Source: DASXMT01 sp036521415 (GTDB taxonomy: Bacteria; Actinomycetota; Acidimicrobiia; Acidimicrobiales; RAAP-2). Taken from it: a stretch of 20,029 nt of DNA. The notes beneath the pieces are model-generated. The model was not told the DNA's origin, searched no databases, and saw only the letters and a program-made list of their open reading frames with translations. Position numbers and translations under genes: made by a program. Positions 13,936 through 20,029 of the stretch are shown here, in pieces. Position 1 is the stretch's first letter. The number at the start of each line of letters is the position of its first letter. Location of the stretch: the NCBI GenBank assembly GCA_036521415.1, contig DATDHU010000026.1, forward strand, positions 1-20,029. Reading direction: 5' to 3'.

Positions 13936-15101
13936 AGCTGGCGCAGGTTGTCCCGCATAATCGACCGCGTATCCGCATCGTTGAAATCGGTGAGGGCCTT
14001 CAAGAAGTCGGTCGGCTCCGAGAGTCCCTCGGCGTGGGGATAGTCCGAACCGGCCAGGATCCGCTCGATGGGTAGGTACCGGGCAATGTGGGTGATGTCG
14101 TCCTCCCAGAACGGGCTGACCCACACGCACCGCTCGAAAGCCTCGACCGGGTCTTCCGGAAACGAACCCGGATACCGGTGGTAGTAGATCTTCATCCTGT
14201 CGACCAGGGACGGGATCCAGTCCCCGCCATTCTCGACCGACACCACCTTCAGGTTCGGGTGCCGGGTCAGGGCCCCGTCACAGACCATGGCGGTGAAGAA
14301 GTCGGAGATAGCGCGGCCGTGGAGGGCGATGTGCTCGAAGGCCGACCGGGAGAAGGCGTGGTACTCGAAGTTGCCCGTCCAGTCCCCGGTGTACTTGGTG
14401 TAGCTCACCGGCCCGGCATGGACGCCGACCAGCACGCCGGCCTCCTCGCACCTCGACCAGAACGGGTCGAACTCGGGCTTGCCCGGCGAGGTGAACCCGG
14501 TGGCCGTCAGGACCGGGGCGGACCGCAGGTCGATCACCCGGCAGTCGCGCTCGATGGCCCAATTCAGCATGGCCAGCGCCTCGTCGACGTCGGCCAGCGA
14601 GAAGATGGGGGCCGCGAACATCCGGTCCTCGGTGTTGAAGGTCCACTCCTCTTGGAGCCAGCGGTTGAAGGCCCACAGGATGTCGGTCATCAGCGGGATG
14701 TCATCGCGGACCCGCTCCTCGATCCCCGAGGCCAGGGTTGGGAACAGCAGGCAACCCTCGATGTTCTGCACATCGAGCTGGGCCAGGCGCTTGCCCCGCT
14801 CCTGGTACTCGGGGTGCAGGGCCAACGGCTCGACCACCTTGTAGCCGTCGGTGATCACGTCGGCCTTGGACTTCTCGCCCGAGAACATGTCGGTGAGTGC
14901 TCCGGCCACCGAGATCGGGTCGAACGTCGGGTTGGGCACGTAGTCCCACACATGGCCGCCCATCATGATGTGGCTGTGCCCCCGCTCGTCCTTGACCCAG
15001 TACAGGTCTCGCCGGCGATGCTCGGGAAGGTGCCGGGTGAAGGCGTCCTTGGTCTCGTAGAGGTGGTTGTCGGCGTCGTACATCCGGTACGGGAGATCCA
15101 T
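13920..15101 (-). CDS. Amidohydrolase-2 family metal-dependent hydrolase/decarboxylase
   Basis: The 393-residue TIM-barrel protein has amidohydrolase-2 hallmarks. Near the N-terminus is DADNHLYE (D9, D11, H13), where the first metal ligands lie. The GVHAGPVS segment places His at 228, and SDYPHAEG at 352-359 holds the conserved Asp (353). The family includes ACMSD-type decarboxylases and hydrolases, many acting in aromatic or steroid-like breakdown. Members with LYETKDAFTRHLPEH and SVENGGDWIPSLVDRM are common in actinobacterial catabolic clusters, usually without known substrate. Start ATG 15101 has a strong AAGGAGG ribosome site. It lies between an SDR gene (165 bp upstream) and the crotonase-type gene (downstream), suggesting one pathway. 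Confidence 0.88.
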   Translation of the reverse strand: MDLPYRMYDADNHLYETKDAFTRHLPEHRRRDLYWVKDERGHSHIMMGGHVWDYVPNPTFDPISVAGALTDMFSGEKSKADVITDGYKVVEPLALHPEYQERGKRLAQLDVQNIEGCLLFPTLASGIEERVRDDIPLMTDILWAFNRWLQEEWTFNTEDRMFAAPIFSLADVDEALAMLNWAIERDCRVIDLRSAPVLTATGFTSPGKPEFDPFWSRCEEAGVLVGVHAGPVSYTKYTGDWTGNFEYHAFSRSAFEHIALHGRAISDFFTAMVCDGALTRHPNLKVVSVENGGDWIPSLVDRMKIYYHRYPGSFPEDPVEAFERCVWVSPFWEDDITHIARYLPIERILAGSDYPHAEGLSEPTDFLKALTDFNDADTRSIMRDNLRQLLGHG

Positions 15102-15266
15102 CAGACATCCTCCTTCGCTGCAGGGTCACCCACTGTCGCGGCTCGTGGGGAGCCTCGTGGGGCCAACGATAGTTCTAACGATCGGTTGGCAGGTAATGGA
15201 GCCCGGCGATCCAGTCGAAATCCTCATCACAGGATCCCTCCGCCGCCCAGTCGGGCCCGATTCGGC

Positions 15267-16034
15267 TCAGTAGGAGCCGACCGAGTGCATCCCGCCGTCG
15301 AGGGCCAGGATGGCACCGGTGACGAACGAGCCGGCCCGGGAGGCCAGGAAGATGGCCATGCCCGCGGCGTCGTCCTGGCGGCCCCACCGGCGCATGGCCG
15401 TGGAGGCCAGCAATTCGTCGGCAAACGAGTCCCCCGAGATCATGTCGGTCGGGAAGGGACCGGGGGCGATGGCGTTCACGGTGATGCGAGGGGCCAGCTC
15501 TCGGGCCAGGTGGCGGGTCAGCAGGTGCACGCCCGCCTTGGACGCTCCGTAGGCGTAGGTGTCGTAGTGGTCCGGCTTGAGCCCCGACACCGATCCCACG
15601 TTGATGATGCGCGCCGGGTCGTCGTCGGTGGCCGCCGCCTGGAGCAGGGGGAGCACGAAGCGGGTGAGGTGAAAGACCCCCTTCAGGTTGACGGCGAGGA
15701 CCTTGTCCCAGGCCGCGTCGTCGTGGGTGGCTATGGGGGCGAACCAGTTGGCCCCTGCGTTGTTGACCAGGATGTCGATGCTCGGTTCGCGCTCGGTCAG
15801 CGCATCGGACAGGCGTCGGCACTCCGATTCCCTGCCGAGGTCGGCGGGCAGCGCCACGCACTCACCGAGTTGGCTCAGGGCCGCAGCAGTCTCGGCGCAG
15901 GCGTCCGCCTTGCGCGAGCTGATGTACACCCGGGCCCCGGCCTCGACGAAGCCGGTGGCGATCATGCGGCCGATCCCCCTCGACCCACCCGTGATCAGAG
16001 CCGTCTTGCCAGCAATCGAGAACAGTTCGCTCAC
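15267..16034 (-). CDS. Short-chain dehydrogenase/reductase (classical, FabG-like)
   Basis: The 255-residue NAD(P)-dependent oxidoreductase of the classical SDR type shows TGGSRGIG (15-22), NNAG (91-94), and a Ser near 148 (NVGSVSG) with the Tyr162-x-x-x-Lys166 pair (YGASK). ITVNAIAPGPFPTDM and a C-terminal GAILALDGGMHSVG complete the fold. It would interconvert a hydroxyl and keto group. The substrate is unknown, but the surrounding genes suggest a ring or acyl intermediate. The start is GTG at 16034 with AAAGGGG about 7 bases upstream. A ribosome-site-bearing amidohydrolase gene follows 165 bp downstream. The 213 bp before it contain GC-rich direct repeats. Confidence 0.92.
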   Translation of the reverse strand: MSELFSIAGKTALITGGSRGIGRMIATGFVEAGARVYISSRKADACAETAAALSQLGECVALPADLGRESECRRLSDALTEREPSIDILVNNAGANWFAPIATHDDAAWDKVLAVNLKGVFHLTRFVLPLLQAAATDDDPARIINVGSVSGLKPDHYDTYAYGASKAGVHLLTRHLARELAPRITVNAIAPGPFPTDMISGDSFADELLASTAMRRWGRQDDAAGMAIFLASRAGSFVTGAILALDGGMHSVGSY

Positions 16035-16132
16035 GGTCGTACCCCTTTGTCGGGCGTCACGGTACCTCTGTCAGGCATGAGCGCGTTCCCGTCATGCCCC
16101 CTGGGCGACGACACTCGAGCGGGACGGGCCCT

Positions 16133-16210
16133 CCGTCCAGGGCGGGTGAGCGTCCGTCCAGGGCGGTGAGGGACAGCCAGGGGCGGCGAGGGGCGGCGAG
16201 GGGCGAGGGG
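16133..16210. repeat. GC-rich short direct repeats between two SDR genes
   Basis: CCGTCCAGGGCGG occurs at 16133 and 16154. A 10-bp unit GGGCGGCGAG then runs in tandem from 16181 (two full copies and a partial one to 16210). They look like slippage-prone simple sequence and occupy most of the 213-bp gap. Confidence 0.6.
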
Positions 16211-16247
16211 GTACAGCCTCGCCCCGGCGCGGCCCGGGTCGCCGGGG

Positions 16248-17171
16248 TCAGGGCGCGAAGGTCTCCCCGACGAACTCCTCGGAGAGGGCCCAGAGGCGTT
16301 TGGCGGCTTCGGCGTCGATGGCGTAGGGGAGGGCCTCGCTCAGGTGGCAGTCCTCCAGATACAGGCCGCCCCGGTCGGCCAGCTCCGGGGCAGTGGCCGC
16401 CCATAGCGACGTGGCCGCGCCCGCCTCGATCGTCTTAGCCGGCGGCATGACGCGGCCCGAATCCTTCAGCCGGGCGAGCAGGCGCTCATAATCATCCTGG
16501 TCCATGTAGCGGCCGAGCTCGGTGTTGATGACCCCGGGGTGGACGGCATTGGCGTGCACGCCTCGATCGCCCAGACGCCGGTCGAGCTCGACCGAGAACA
16601 AGATGTTGGCCGTCTTCGACTGCCCGTAGGCCGTCATCTTGTCGTAGGACTGGTGCTCGAAGTTGGGATCGTCCCACAGGATGTCCGAGCTGCGGTGGCC
16701 TCCGGACGACAGGTTGACGACCCGAGACGGGGCCCCGGCGATCAGCGCCGGCACGAGCAGGTTTGTCAACAAGAAGTGGCCGAGATGGTTGGTGCCGAAC
16801 TGCAGCTCGTAGCCCTCCACTGTGTGCTCGAAGGGCGTGTTCATGACGCCGGCGTTGTTGATGAGCAGGTGGAGCGGCTCGCCGCCGGCCAGGAAATCCT
16901 CGGCGAAGGCCCGGATGCTGGCCAATGACGTGAGGTCGATCACCCCGAACTCGACCCGGGCCCCGCCCACTCGGCCGTTCAGGGTGGCTACGGTGGCGCT
17001 TCCCTTTTCGGGATTGCGCACCCCGGCGATGACCCGGGCCCCGGCCGCGGCCAGGTTGGCCGCCGTCTCGAGCCCGATGCCCGTCGACGCCCCGGTGACG
17101 ATGGCGGTGCGCCCGGAGAGGTCTACGTCAGCCATGACCTGTCCTGCAGTGGTGGTTTCGTCGTGTGGCAC
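16248..17171 (-). CDS. Short-chain dehydrogenase (retinol dehydrogenase/WWOX-like)
   Basis: The 307-residue SDR shows TGASTGIG (26-33), NNAG (105-108), NLSSGGHR, the catalytic YGQSK and HANAVHPGVINTELGRYM. The longer length and the segments VRNPEKG, VEGYELQFGTNHLGHFLLTNL and a C-terminal YLEDCHLSEALPYAIDAEAA place it with the retinol dehydrogenase-like or WW-domain-oxidoreductase-like SDRs, which act on lipophilic alcohols and ketones. The GTG start at 17171 has AGGAGG 4 bases upstream. An internal ATG at 17135 (MADVDLSGRT), also with a purine-rich site, is the alternative and would begin nearer the Rossmann fold. It is the first of the - strand catabolic genes and is divergent from the phospholipase D-like gene. 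Confidence 0.9.
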   Translation of the reverse strand: MPHDETTTAGQVMADVDLSGRTAIVTGASTGIGLETAANLAAAGARVIAGVRNPEKGSATVATLNGRVGGARVEFGVIDLTSLASIRAFAEDFLAGGEPLHLLINNAGVMNTPFEHTVEGYELQFGTNHLGHFLLTNLLVPALIAGAPSRVVNLSSGGHRSSDILWDDPNFEHQSYDKMTAYGQSKTANILFSVELDRRLGDRGVHANAVHPGVINTELGRYMDQDDYERLLARLKDSGRVMPPAKTIEAGAATSLWAATAPELADRGGLYLEDCHLSEALPYAIDAEAAKRLWALSEEFVGETFAP

Positions 17172-17296
17172 CGTTCCTCCTGGTCGTCGCCCTACAGCGG
17201 GACGGCACGCCCGGGCTCGCAGGTTCGCCGTCGAGTCGCAGATTAACGTCCGAGCCAGGGGACGGATCGGCTCGGAACTGCATCGTTGCCAGACTC

Positions 17297-17325
17297 TTGT
17301 TGTCTTTTATTACCTCTGGTATTTT
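17297..17325 (+). promoter_or_regulatory. Putative promoter of the phospholipase D-like gene
   Basis: TTGTTG (17297-17302), a 17-bp spacer and TATTTT (17320-17325) sit in a short T-rich island in otherwise GC-rich DNA. Predicted start of transcription is near 17332. This rules out a TTG translation start at 17286 and supports the TTG at 17382. Confidence 0.55.
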
Positions 17326-17381
17326 TTCAGCATTGTTGTGAAGCTCCGTATCATCGTTCCCACAGCTCGCCGGCAGGCACG

Positions 17382-18509
17382 TTGAGGCGCTCAGGTTCCC
17401 GTCCCCGACCAGCCGGCCTATTCCTTGGGGTCGTCGCCGTCTCGGTCGTCTTCTCGATCGCCGGCGCCTTCTCGGTCCTCGCCGTCGTCCTCTCGATCAC
17501 CGTGCCCATCAAGGCCGCGGACGCCTCGCAGTCGACTCTCCCCCAGGAGGCGACCCCGATCCGACCACACGACTCCCTGATCACCGAGCCGGATGCGGGC
17601 ACGGGCCCGCTCGACGCGCTCCTGGGCTCGGCTCAGCGCTCCGTGGACATCTCGATGTACGAGCTCGCCGACCCAAAGGCGGAATCCATCCTGGCCGCCG
17701 ACGCGTCCCGGGGCGTCCGGGTCCGGATGGTCCTCGATCAGCACCAGGAACGAGCGCACAACCAGGCCGCCTTCGGATACCTGACCGCCCGCGGCGTCGC
17801 CGTGCACTGGGCCCCGGCCGCCGACAACACGTTCCACATCAAGTGCATCTGTGTGGACGCGACCCGGTGCGCGGTGATGACCCTCAACCTCGTCTCCCGC
17901 TACTACGCGACCACCCGCGACTTCGCCGTCGTCGACTCCGACCCGGCGGACGTCACCGCTATCGAACAGACCTTCGCCGGTGACTTCGCTGGGCATCCGG
18001 CGGTACCTCCTCCGGCCACGGACCTGGTGTGGAGCCCGGGCAGCACGGCGGCACTCGCCGATCTGATCGCCGGGGCCAACCGCACCCTCCTGGTCTACAA
18101 CGAGGAGCTGCGCGATCCGACCACGGTCGACGCGCTGGCATCGGCGGCTCGACGCGGCGTACGGGTCGAATTGGTGATGACCTACCAGCCCTTCTGGGTG
18201 CAGAACTTCGGCGCACTGGCCACGGCCGGTGCCCGAGTCCACGTTCTCTACGGTGAGCACCCGGTCTACGTCCACGCCAAGATGATCTGGGTGGACGGAC
18301 AGCGGGTCTTCCTCGGTTCCGAGAACCTCTCGACGGCTTCGCTGGTCTGGAACCGAGAACTCGGCCTGATCAGCACCGATCCGGCCATCGTGCGGGCCAC
18401 CGAGCAGACCTTTGAACACGATGCCGCCGAGGCGCCGATCTGGCCGGTGCGCCATGGGCCGCGAGGCACGCGCACACCCGGTTCGACCCGCTCCGTCGCA
18501 GGCGCCTGA
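17382..18509 (+). CDS. Exported/membrane-anchored phospholipase D-like protein
   Basis: This 375-residue protein (from TTG 17382) has a basic N-terminus, a hydrophobic helix at about 12-42 (signal or anchor), and two PLD halves. The first HKD motif is H152-x-K154-x4-D159 (FHIKCICVD). The second is H298-x-K300-x4-D305 (VHAKMIWVD) followed by GSEN at 312-315. The matching GS-N of the first half is degenerate (M-T-L-N). PLD enzymes cleave or transfer phosphodiester bonds. An outside location points to phospholipid, cell-wall or nucleic-acid substrates. The arrangement resembles cardiolipin-synthase/PLD-like proteins, but without the cytoplasmic form's extra helices. The start is uncertain: TTG 17382 is the first in-frame start after the predicted promoter, with only a weak GCAGG site. 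Confidence 0.82.
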   Translation: MRRSGSRPRPAGLFLGVVAVSVVFSIAGAFSVLAVVLSITVPIKAADASQSTLPQEATPIRPHDSLITEPDAGTGPLDALLGSAQRSVDISMYELADPKAESILAADASRGVRVRMVLDQHQERAHNQAAFGYLTARGVAVHWAPAADNTFHIKCICVDATRCAVMTLNLVSRYYATTRDFAVVDSDPADVTAIEQTFAGDFAGHPAVPPPATDLVWSPGSTAALADLIAGANRTLLVYNEELRDPTTVDALASAARRGVRVELVMTYQPFWVQNFGALATAGARVHVLYGEHPVYVHAKMIWVDGQRVFLGSENLSTASLVWNRELGLISTDPAIVRATEQTFEHDAAEAPIWPVRHGPRGTRTPGSTRSVAGA

Positions 18510-18549
18510 AAACCCAAACCTGCACCATGGAGGGTCGAAGACCGCCGCC

Positions 18550-18579
18550 GTGACCGCAGCGGGGTCGGCCTGGGATACT
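18550..18579 (+). promoter_or_regulatory. Promoter for a leaderless ctaG transcript
   Basis: GTGACC (18550-18555), an 18-bp spacer and GATACT (18574-18579) end 9 bases before the ATG at 18589. That spacing places transcription start at or within a few bases of the start codon. No Shine-Dalgarno is seen. Confidence 0.5.
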
Positions 18580-18588
18580 GGCGCGGTC

Positions 18589-19638
18589 ATGCTCGTCGCC
18601 GACGCCGTTTCGCCGCCTGTCCAGCTGCATACGCTGCTGAGCGGGTGGCAGACGGATTGGCTGAACTTCGTCTCGCTCGCCATCGAGGCCGCCGTCGCCA
18701 TCGGGTACCTGGTGTTCGCCCGCCGGCTGGCGGCACGAGGTCGGCGATGGTCTCCCTGGCGGACCACCTCCTTCGTGGCCGGCATCGTCACCATCGTGAT
18801 CGCCGTACAGTCCGGCCTGGCCTCCTACGACGACAGCGTGTTCAGCATCCACGTGATCCAGCACCTGCTCCTCATGAACGTGGCCCCCATACTGCTGGCC
18901 CTGGGCGCGCCGGTGACCTTGCTCCTGCAGGCAGGCGACCGGACCACCCAACGGCGGGTTCTCAAAGTGCTGCACAACCCGGTCGTCGAAGTTGTCACCA
19001 ACCCCGTCTTCGTCCTGGTCGTCTTCTCGGTGACGATGGTGGGCTACTTCCTGACGCCCTTCTACCAGTTCTCGCTCGAGCACCCCTTGCTGCACGACGT
19101 GACCCACCTGCATTTTCTCATCGCCGGCTGCCTCTACTGGTGGCTCGTCGTCGGCATCGACCCGTCTCGATGGCGACTGTCCTACCCCATGAAGTTGGGC
19201 TTTCTCGCCGTCGACATCCCCATCGGCACCCTTCTCGGGCTCGGGCTGACCCAGACCAACGAGTCGATCGCTCCCCTGTTCCACTCCTTGTCCGACACCC
19301 ATGCCGGCGGGTCCGTCCTCTGGATACTGGGGGAGATCTTCACTTTCTTGGCCATGGGGATCGTGGTCATCCAGTGGATGAGAGCCGACGTCCGGGAGGC
19401 AGCCCGGGCCGACCGGCGTGCCGATGCCGCCACCGCCCGAGCCGTCGCCGACCTGACCGGGGCAACGGCCACGGCCACGGTCGGAGGCGCGAACAGGGCA
19501 ACGGCGAGGGGCACGGCCACCGACAACGCGGAACGGCAGCTTGCCGACGACTCGGTTCGGCGGGGGGTCACACCGGTGCGTTTCGACGGCGGACGCCTGG
19601 TTGTCGACGAGCGGGTCGACACACCCATGCGCGACTAG
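18589..19638 (+). CDS. ctaG: Cytochrome c oxidase assembly protein, caa3-type CtaG family
   Basis: The 349-residue membrane protein has about seven hydrophobic helices between residues 20 and 265, followed by a long Ala/Thr/Arg-rich cytoplasmic tail (from about 265). Histidines in the caa3_CtaG pattern are visible: H88 and H92 (SIHVIQHLLLMNVAPILLAL), HPLLHDVTHLHFLIAGCLYWW, and PLFHSLSDTHAGG. The family helps assemble the copper centre of caa3/aa3 oxidases in Bacillus and actinobacteria. A related architecture is fused to CopD in some actinobacteria, but only the CtaG part exists here. The ATG at 18589 is chosen over upstream in-frame starts that would overlap the PLD-like gene, and it fits a leaderless promoter. 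It converges on the TetR gene with a 22-bp gap. Confidence 0.9.
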   Translation: MLVADAVSPPVQLHTLLSGWQTDWLNFVSLAIEAAVAIGYLVFARRLAARGRRWSPWRTTSFVAGIVTIVIAVQSGLASYDDSVFSIHVIQHLLLMNVAPILLALGAPVTLLLQAGDRTTQRRVLKVLHNPVVEVVTNPVFVLVVFSVTMVGYFLTPFYQFSLEHPLLHDVTHLHFLIAGCLYWWLVVGIDPSRWRLSYPMKLGFLAVDIPIGTLLGLGLTQTNESIAPLFHSLSDTHAGGSVLWILGEIFTFLAMGIVVIQWMRADVREAARADRRADAATARAVADLTGATATATVGGANRATARGTATDNAERQLADDSVRRGVTPVRFDGGRLVVDERVDTPMRD

Positions 19639-19640
19639 TC

Positions 19641-19662
19641 GACGCCGACGACGAGCGGCGTC
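19641..19662. terminator. Compact hairpin between ctaG and the TetR gene
   Basis: GACGCCG and CGGCGTC form a 7-bp perfect stem with an 8-nt loop. It fills the 22-bp gap between the two stop codons and overlaps the TetR stop by 2 bases. It suits two-way termination. Confidence 0.55.
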
Positions 19663-20029
19663 AGCCTCCGAGCCCGCGCGCGATGAAGTCGCAGACCTCG
19701 GCGGCGACCTCGTGTCGGGGCCGGGGCAGGGGCTCCGCGGCGCGCACCGACATGGCCCCGTAGATCTGTTGGCCGATCAAGGTGATGGCCAGGTCCGAGT
19801 CCATGGCCCGGAACGTGCCTGCGGCCAGGCCATCCTCAAAGACCTCGGCGAGCAGCCCGGCCACGTTCAGCCCGATCAGGGAAAGCTCCGAGCCCACAGC
19901 CACCCCGTCTTGTGACGCGCTCCCCTGCGCGGACAGAGCCAGGCGGAGGAAGGCCGGACTGTCGTCGAGCTGTTCGAATACGCCGGCCAGGAGGACCTGG
20001 AGTCGGTCCATCGGATCGGTACTCGACCC
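19661..20029 (-). CDS. TetR-family regulator, C-terminal part (cut by window edge)
   Basis: The frame runs from a TGA at 19661-19663 to the window edge without a stop, giving about 122 residues. The sequence is that of a TetR ligand-binding domain: RLQVLLAGVFEQLDDSPAFL, ALSAQGSASQDGVAVGSELS, GLNVAGLLAEVFEDGLAAGT, FRAMDSDLAITLIGQQIYGA, then EVAAEVCDFIARGLGG. The GTFRAMDSDLAITLI-type segment is a common mark of this fold. The DNA-binding helix-turn-helix would lie outside the window, so the call rests on the C-terminal half only. It converges on ctaG. Its target is unknown. Confidence 0.75.
   Translation of the reverse strand, partial: GSSTDPMDRLQVLLAGVFEQLDDSPAFLRLALSAQGSASQDGVAVGSELSLIGLNVAGLLAEVFEDGLAAGTFRAMDSDLAITLIGQQIYGAMSVRAAEPLPRPRHEVAAEVCDFIARGLGG

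Noticed and set aside
14088..16169. A long open frame on the + strand (about 690 codons) opposite the amidohydrolase and SDR genes
   Set aside because: It is antisense to two well-recognised genes, reads as Gly/Arg/Val/Asp-rich nonsense typical of high-GC opposite-strand frames, and has no family resemblance.
17286..17381. Earlier TTG start (17286) for the PLD-like gene
   Set aside because: The resulting Cys/His-rich leader is atypical, lacks a ribosome site, and the start lies upstream of the predicted -35 at 17297.
17418..18794. A long open frame on the - strand opposite the PLD-like gene
   Set aside because: It is antisense to a gene with two HKD motifs and typical codon use. The translation is low-complexity Arg/Gly/Asp/Val with no domain.

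Overview
The window looks like a chromosomal segment of a high-GC Actinomycetota, perhaps an Acidimicrobiia-like lineage. The reasons are the very high third-position GC, frequent GTG/TTG starts, an actinobacterial-type LexA box (CGAAC-N4-GTTCG) in front of recA, a membrane-anchored DUF3048 protein with a CPLTG segment, a caa3-type CtaG, and the rimO-pgsA-cinA order. The class assignment is inference.

Region 1 (1-7207, core): the 3' tail of an unidentified + strand gene converges on recA (-). Upstream of recA on the same strand lies thpR, whose last codons contain the LexA operator of recA. A + strand DUF3048 gene is divergent from thpR and converges on a tight - strand operon rimO-pgsA-cinA (overlap, then 6 nt). 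A tRNA-Ser(GCT) on the - strand follows. recX is not next to recA.

Region 2 (about 7208-12719, accessory): immediately beyond the tRNA-Ser lie two wrecked mobile-element genes facing each other. One is a 60-codon N-terminal stub of a tyrosine integrase. The other is a frameshifted fragment of a replication initiator whose HUH motif has become HFY. After these come two tandem paralogous zinc-independent quinone oxidoreductase-type genes, an orphan secreted protein, a very strong two-way terminator, a secreted beta-helix-like protein with a good promoter, and a 526-bp non-coding stretch with a 12-bp perfect palindrome and three 20-bp tandem repeats. I read this as the scar and cargo of an old integrative element or other accessory block at the tRNA-Ser gene. 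The far boundary was not found.

Region 3 (12720-17171, catabolic block): four - strand genes encode two short-chain dehydrogenases, an amidohydrolase-2 family protein and a crotonase-fold protein that lacks both canonical hydratase glutamates. They could act on an acyl-CoA, alicyclic or aromatic substrate, but the gaps of 165-282 bp mean they need not be one transcript.

Region 4 (17172-20029): an exported or anchored phospholipase D-like protein with two HKD motifs, a caa3-type CtaG (cytochrome oxidase copper assembly) with an apparently leaderless start, and the C-terminal part of a TetR-type regulator cut by the window edge.

No complete, obviously new system is present. The most interesting parts are the tRNA-Ser island (element remnants, repeat array, orphan secreted proteins), the recA operator hidden in a coding sequence, and the active-site-altered crotonase.
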